Below are positions 58,478 through 64,000 of a DNA stretch of 64,000 nt, in pieces. Under the pieces are notes generated by a model. It was not told the DNA's origin. It did not search any database and saw only the letters and a program-made list of their open reading frames with translations. Positions within the stretch are counted from its first letter, which is position 1. The number at the start of each line of letters is the position of its first letter. The translations under genes and the position numbers were made by a program. The DNA comes from Kingdonia uniflora (Eukaryota > Streptophyta > Magnoliopsida > Ranunculales > Circaeasteraceae): the NCBI GenBank assembly GCA_014058105.1, contig JACGCM010002624.1, positions 744,001 to 808,000 of the forward strand. Direction: 5' to 3'.

Positions 58478-58856
58478 GAGCATCTGCAGTAGCGAGTGAG
58501 AGTTTGGGTGTGGGCTCTGACAAGGGGCCCACAAAAAACCCAACTCACACCCATTCTCATGTAGCAGCTAGTTTGAGTTTGTTTTTTTTTTTTTATGTTT
58601 TTTTATTTAGTCTGCGCGGTATTCATTTCTCTTCATGCACTATTCATCTCTCTCACACATTAAAAAAATAAAAAAATAATTTTTTTTTTAATTGCGGCGG
58701 TAATCAAAACACCGTGCAGTAATCCAAACAACCCCACACTCAGTTGAGTTCCTGTAGCGCTAGGTCATCGAACTCACACTCAAACAGTGCATGCTGGGAG
58801 ACGTTTGGGTGCGGGTTGGCAAACCCAACTCAACCCACACCCTGTTGTGGATGCTC
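58478..58856. mobile_element. MITE sharing ends with the PMD-carrying element
   Basis: 379 bp, with ends GAGCATCTGCAGTAGCGAGT and, inward from the right, GAGCATCCACAACAGGGTGT, flanked by TAA on both sides. Its last 120 bp (GTTCCTGTAGCGCTAGGTCA, CAAACAGTGC) match the right end of the large element ending at 49131 almost exactly, and its left end matches the start at 32224. It is evidently a deletion derivative of the same family. Confidence 0.9.
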
Positions 58857-59219
58857 TAAGGGGGAGTTTCAACAGATGGAAGCAACAATTATTAGAATTT
58901 TCTCTCTTTTTAGTTATAAAGTCTAAAGTTTTTCTCCCATTATTCATGACGTTTGTGAGATTCGTCAGATTTACTTTGACGATGAAGATCTACCTCAGTG
59001 TTTGATGAGTACACGGATGATAAAACCTACTAATGAAGGCACTCCAACCTGAACCACACAAATTAGATAATAAAATATCACCCAAAGAAATATATGAAGA
59101 CATAAATGAAGTACTATATCCATGGCTTTCAATAAACTCGAACTTATAACTTACCCAAGTTAAGGAACTTCTCTAGCCTTTTGGTTGTTTTTCGGAGCAA
59201 CTAGTTTCCATAACTATAA

Positions 59220-59594
59220 GAGCATCCACAACAGCTAGGTGAAGGATGACGTGGAGGGTGGATTCCCATCCTTCACCCTCATTTGGGCAAATCCACCCCA
59301 CAGCAGCTAGGTGACTACGCCTACGTGGCTTTGCAATATCCACCTAGAGGGTGGATTCTCCACCTTTTGGGTAGATATTTGGTGGATTGATGTCGTGCGG
59401 TTCTTAACTACGCTTAGAGAGTGAGCCAATGAGATGATGACACTTGTCAAGCTTGTGTTGGGTCGTGAACATGTCCCGCAGTTCATAACTGCGCGAAGTG
59501 ATATTCACCTTGATTTCCAAACGAACTGCTGTGGGGTGGATTGAATTCGCCCTGATTTATTTCCAAATTCACCCACCTACAACTGTGGATGCTC
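59220..59594. mobile_element. PIF/Harbinger-like MITE
   Basis: 375 bp, with ends GAGCATCCACAACAGCTAGG and, inward from the right, GAGCATCCACAGTTGTAGG, flanked by TAA on both sides (59217-59219 and 59595-59597). The interior contains GGGTGGATT motifs in both orientations and no coding sequence. Confidence 0.9.
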
Positions 59595-60222
59595 TAAATT
59601 TATGATACTGACCGAGGCCAATGCAAAAAAAACAATCTATGAAAGCTCTTACCAAAAGTGAAAACACAAACTGAAGAAAATGTGAGCTTCATTTTGAAAA
59701 AGAAATGTACACAAAACATGTAGAAATCAGTAATATTTATCTCAGCCGCATGTATTTTGATTTAAATAAATGGATGACTAATTACTCTGGCAGGGAGATT
59801 TCTCCCAATCAAATCTTAGTCATGATATTAGACCGTATTTCTTCATTTCTTTTTTCAGGTAAACATAACATTCATATGAAACTGACAACATAATCAGATT
59901 CACTTTCAGTTAGAGAATCATATTTTTGGGGAGAGAATATACAACTGTAAGGTACTACGTATGAAGAAAGGAAAAAAAGAAGAAAAATGACATATTAAAA
60001 CCCATTGCAATTCATGAAATGCATCTATAACTCAATAATAAAACTGTTTGCACTTGTGCTTGTAAGTAAGAAAATGTACATGCAACAAAGACTCCAGACA
60101 GGGGAAACAGCCTCAACAGCCTCAACAGCTTTAAGAAAAAGATGTAAAAAGTATTTGATATAGCTGAAGTTTTTTGAGACAACAACATGCAAATGTACAA
60201 ACTTTCCCAGATGGTATACAAG

Positions 60223-60886
60223 TCAGATAGGGGCCGAGCTCATTCTTCGAAGCTGATGTTTTGGTTCTGGTGTTGGTGAACGGGCAAATGAATATTCTAG
60301 TTCCTCCTGTAACGAAAAAGATGATACATTAGTAAATTTGGAATTTCTTGCAACACACCATGACAGCATTCTTTTTACAATGGTGATGCTTTTTGTATAA
60401 AGAGTGCAAGCAAGATTTATAGTCAGTTTGTCCAAAAAGGGAAAAACCGGGCCTCATATTTATCTGATTGATTACAGGTAGCTATGAAAATTTATTAACT
60501 GAACTATTGAAATCATGTTTGAAATGGAGTAACAGTTTACGAAAGTTGAAAACAGATGGTCCTAAAATGAAATTGCTCTAGTTCACATGTTAACAGACTA
60601 TATATGAAGCTGTTCTATTTTATGGCTAAGCATATCCATATCAATGGAGTCAATAATTCAAGAAAATTTAGGGAATATGTCAGGTAAATGTGTGGTAATT
60701 GCCCAATGACATCCCTTCACCATAAAAAGTATAGTATCTTGACATATCTAATATCGTTAAAACGTATAGCCAACTTAATATCATTCTGAAGAGAAGATTG
60801 GCACTTTGAGTCGAAAATGTGTATGCCACACTAGCCGAGCAGGGAGTCCACAAACTTACTCTAAGAAGCATTCCATCTGAAGAAGA
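60223..60886 (-). CDS. Last exons of an unidentified gene
   Basis: Two exons can be read. A 27-bp microexon (60886-60860, SSSDGMLLR) has a good acceptor and a GTAAGT donor. An 84-bp last exon (60306-60223) follows a pyrimidine-rich acceptor and reads SFARSPTPEPKHQLRRMSS, ending API before the TGA. Both are in phase 0 and join without a break. The serine/proline-rich basic tail looks like a phosphorylation-prone C-terminus. I do not recognise the protein and could not follow it upstream with confidence; a possible exon on the same strand lies near 62108-62224. Confidence 0.45.
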
Positions 60887-60899
60887 CTGTTATATTTCT

Positions 60900-62690
60900 G
60901 GGCTAATTACTAATAATTATCCTAATTTGGAGGTTTTAGTCAAAATGCCGCTTTGATATAAATGAGAACTTATCAACTTTCTCCTTTCATCACAAGTGAA
61001 GATATATCATTAATCAACGGCTAACGCCCGAGGACAGAGAGCCCAGAAAATGATACAAAACATGGGAACCCGAGAAAACAAACTATAACGAAAAAAATGG
61101 CATGGCAGAGCTCAACTCCAGACCCCCAACTCAACTAGCCATCCGTGAAAATTGTTCCCCACCTGGACACATAGTTCTCGGAGAAAGTACTCTGAGAGGT
61201 GCATGCGTCTTTGCACCAAAATTGCTCCTTGCCCCTAAATTCTGTTGTTTATCTCCAACCAATTGCCCCATATAACTGTGAAGGGGACAAACTTCTCTAA
61301 GATACGCCGTCTGGTAGATCACCACACTCTTGGCCAGCTGGAAAACGGGACCTAATACTATTACAGGCATTGCTCATCCTACCCCATTTATTCCTATGAA
61401 GAATTAAATAAATATATGCCCTCTAATAGATCATCTCATGCGCAGCCTACTGGAAATAAGACCTCAATCAATCACAGGCAACCTACCACAGTCCATCCTA
61501 TGAAGGTTCGAGTCCAAAATGGCTTCAGAATTATGTGAGTATTCCATGTTTCAGATATCAAAATTATTACCTCCACTGCCAAAAACACTCACTTTCGCCA
61601 TCTTCAATAGATGAATAAACACATGATTAAGAGACTCCCAATATTCACTTACACAATGTCCGAAGCAAGCGTATTATTTGCATGGGAAAGATAAAATACA
61701 CATGGTTAAGAGACTCCCAATATTTCATTTCACTTTCTTGGCAAAAAAGAATGTCGACTTCAACTGTCACGGTAACTACTTTATCTCTCTCTCTTTCTAG
61801 AATCACATTTTTCTTCTTCTCTTAAATCGTTTTATTTTAGTACATTTTTTACAGTTGTAACCACAAGGGGAACCAGTGGGGTCAAATGACCCTACTGAAT
61901 TTACCATAAATCACTTACCGAATAGCTAAAAATGATACATATACATATAATTTGTATATATTTTACTCCACTCAGTTCTAATCATATAATAGCTATTGGT
62001 CCGATGGACAAGTATGCTTAGCTTTAACTACTAAATAAGGGTACATTTTTGGCGATGCCTTCGCCCCTGATTTTAGGGTATTGGAAAGAAAGCGTAGAGT
62101 GTAGCACTTACGTCATAGCAAGTTGCAGCCGCAGTTGAAAAGTATTGGTGTGATGGTGATCAAGAACTGTATCACCATTTGTGCAACTGCGGCAGTGACT
62201 TCTTATGATATCACTGGACTGGTTAAGGAGAGTTCCATTTTGAAGACAATGAAATGATCGATATCACTGGACTGAAATGAGATTTTGGGGAATTTCTTGG
62301 GGAATCGCTTTTCAATGTGAGTTATATCTTCCCCTTTCTCGTTTTCCCCAAATTCATGGTTTAATTTTTAGATTATGTGCTGAAATCTAGGTTTTCATCT
62401 ATTTCTTTCATGCATTGTGGTGATTGTTTGCTTATTTGGGGCATTTCCCCCTAATAATTTAGTAGTTTTAATTTTAGGTTTACTTTTATATTTATAATTA
62501 AAAAGAAAAGGTTTATACCCACACTCAATATTGCATGCACTCCAACAATACACTAGTTGTACATGCATTTTTGTAATAGCTCCGAGAACTAAGGCACATG
62601 CTATCGCGCGTGCTAGCCCGTTGTGTCCGGTAATTAATTAGGCATTAATCGTATACAAAATCAGTGTAATGGATGTCTCAACTTCTTCTG
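60900..62690. other. Intergenic or intronic, nothing certain
   Basis: AT-rich sequence. It may be introns of the unidentified gene at 60.2-60.9 kb. On the minus strand a stretch at 62224-62108 has an acceptor, an open frame and a GTAAGT donor, but the frame that joins the next exon is interrupted. Confidence 0.35.
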
Positions 62691-63520
62691 CACAACCCGT
62701 AAGAGATGGAATCATGATCTTCTTTCTCAATTGGTGTCCATGTCTGATGTGGAACATATTCTCTCTATCCCTCTTTCAGGGAACTCAAATCAGGACCTTA
62801 TTAAATGGATTCCTGAACCAAATGCTAAATTCACTGTGAAATCGATCTGGTTACATCACTTTTGTTACTGCTAAAACACAAGATCCTTTAAGGCATCTTC
62901 CTTTTATTGTTTCATCATGGCACAGCTCTATTTGGAAACTTAGTTTACCTTTTCGTTTGCAACTGTTTGCTTGAAAATTTAGTAAAGATTTCTTGCCTAT
63001 AAAAGCTAGACTGTTTGCAACTCAGAAGTTTTCAACATGCTCTCTTTCAATGTGACTGGGTTGCTGCTAAGCTTTGGTTCTCATCATCTTTTTACTTTGT
63101 GCACTCAGTTACTAAACTTCAAGTTTTATATGTGTTAGGCCACTCACAGGAAAAAGCTCACTCGATCTCTTGGATCACTCTAACATTCCTATATTTGCAG
63201 GACAGAAACCAACAACAGCAGCAAGCCAGAAGAAGCAGAAGGACAGTGCATTTCCTGGGCCATAAAATAGGTGAATGGTATAATTAGCGTCCGAGATATT
63301 GTACTTGCTGATTGCCCGAAGGTGTTATGTTATCTTCAAGATCCTCAAGCTGGAATCCCTTGGCAAGCAGCAGTATTTTTTGATTCCTGTTTATAAGATT
63401 GTAAAGAGTCTCAGAGCTTATCTTTTTTGTTTGTGAAGCGTAGATTTAATTTTGTAGCCCACGAGTTAGCAGCTATGGGTTGTTCCGTCCTCAGTCAGAC
63501 TTTGTTCTCTGTGTACACAT
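62690..63520 (+). pseudogene. LINE (non-LTR retrotransposon) 3' remnant
   Basis: The translation in shifting frames gives HDLLSQLVSMSDVEHILSIP and then WKLSLPFRLQLFAWKF and HALFQCDWVAAKLWF. These are typical of the zinc-binding region behind the reverse transcriptase of plant LINEs (zf-RVT). It is followed by an RNase H-like end (FVKRRFNFVAHELAAMG). Several frameshifts and stops. The reverse transcriptase and endonuclease are missing. Confidence 0.75.
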
Positions 63521-63687
63521 TATACATTTTTGGCACAAAATGCATTTTGTTTCCCTTAGTTTACTTACAGGCTAAGATCTTAGTACAAAAATTAGTGCAA
63601 AATTAGCGACCGACACAAAATGAAAAGTGCAAACTAAGTGAACTTTAGCTCCGTAAAAGTTATACTGAGATCTACGAAAAAGTTATA

Positions 63688-64000
63688 CTAGTGCCCCATA
63701 CCCAATCTTTGACGGGCCAAATCGCACCTAACCGCACCAAACCCCACCCGCAAATTCTCTATGTCGAACTCAACCCACACATTTTGTTGGTGATGGTTCC
63801 CAATTACAAATGCTTCTTGCCCTAAAAGATCAGAATTAGCAAAAGTGAAACAATAGACCCCATCACGGCCTCGGGTTTCTCCGGGCACCCGGTACAACAA
63901 CCGCTCGCCGGATACCTCCATTTCGGCCCCACGAAACATTAAACTCACTAAGGGTAAAACCGGTAAAGTTGTTTGATTTAACCCGACCCGATAACAAAGA
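63688..64000 (-). CDS. PCS1: PCS1-like aspartic protease, 3' end
   Basis: Only the C-terminal 103 codons lie in the window; the gene continues beyond 64000. The frame is open from the window edge to a TAG at 63688-63690. VSLMFRGAEMEVSGERLLYR, YCFTFANSDLLGQEAFVIG, HHQQNVWVEFDIENLRVGF and CDLARQRLG are typical of the end of plant A1-family (nepenthesin-like, TAXi_C) proteases. Of those I remember, PCS1 (Promotion of Cell Survival 1) and its close relatives fit best. The catalytic Asp motifs are not in the visible part. Plant enzymes of this group are secreted or endomembrane proteins; PCS1 is implicated in cell survival during reproduction. Confidence 0.85.
   Translation of the reverse strand, partial: LCYRVGLNQTTLPVLPLVSLMFRGAEMEVSGERLLYRVPGETRGRDGVYCFTFANSDLLGQEAFVIGNHHQQNVWVEFDIENLRVGFGAVRCDLARQRLGMGH

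Overview
This window looks like nuclear DNA of a eudicot plant. It is AT-rich, its introns are small and AT-rich, and its conserved genes match plant families: a laccase-17-type laccase, the RING ligase SDIR1, the phytochrome A shuttle FHY1/FHL, and a PCS1-like aspartic protease. I could not place the species or family.

Layout. 1-6.6 kb holds no clear intact gene, only two short gene-like scraps (HMG-box-like, AUX/IAA-like) and a degenerate hAT-like element. 6.6-7.4 kb (minus) is an FHY1/FHL gene, with a putative LTR just upstream. 9.6-11.9 kb is a tandem array of about 346-bp units interrupted by a GC-rich solo LTR. 14.5-15.7 kb is a non-autonomous hAT element with an 8-bp target duplication. 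16.75-19.0 kb (minus) is a complete six-exon laccase (578 aa). 20.5-25.3 kb (minus) is a complete eight-coding-exon SDIR1 gene (277 aa) with a 5'-UTR intron and one GC-AG intron. 25.5-31.4 kb is a duplicated and rearranged copy of the SDIR1 5' region, interrupted by a 1.8-kb inverted repeat that carries two mirror copies of an RRM-type gene fragment.

32.2-49.1 kb is a nested transposon. The outer element has PIF/Harbinger-like ends (GAGCATC termini, TTA target duplication). It carries a decayed plant mobile domain (PMD) gene on the plus strand and the start of a Harbinger-type accessory ORF on the minus strand. A 14.07-kb Ty3/gypsy Tat-lineage retrotransposon (ACTAG target duplication) sits seven codons into that minus-strand ORF. 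The retrotransposon has gag-pol with two RNase H domains, a 121-bp tandem array, and a long antisense coding region with its own TATA-like boxes.

49.6-52.7 kb holds MITE-like elements and a hAT-type element that has captured two exons of a GOS11-type Golgi SNARE gene. 54.4-55.9 kb is a DUF295 (F-box-associated) pseudogene split by a MITE that is itself split by a TRIM-like element. 55.9-59.6 kb holds an LTR and further MITEs, one of which shares its ends with the PMD-bearing element. 60.2-60.9 kb shows the last exons of an unidentified minus-strand gene. 62.7-63.5 kb is a LINE remnant, and 63.7-64.0 kb is the 3' end of an aspartic protease gene.

The five likely functional genes (FHY1/FHL, laccase, SDIR1, the unidentified gene at 60 kb and the protease) all lie on the minus strand and have unrelated roles: far-red light signalling, lignification, abscisic acid and drought signalling, unknown, and proteolysis. 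Nothing suggests a gene cluster. The novelty lies in the nested transposons and what they have captured. All calls come from reading the sequence; no database search was run.
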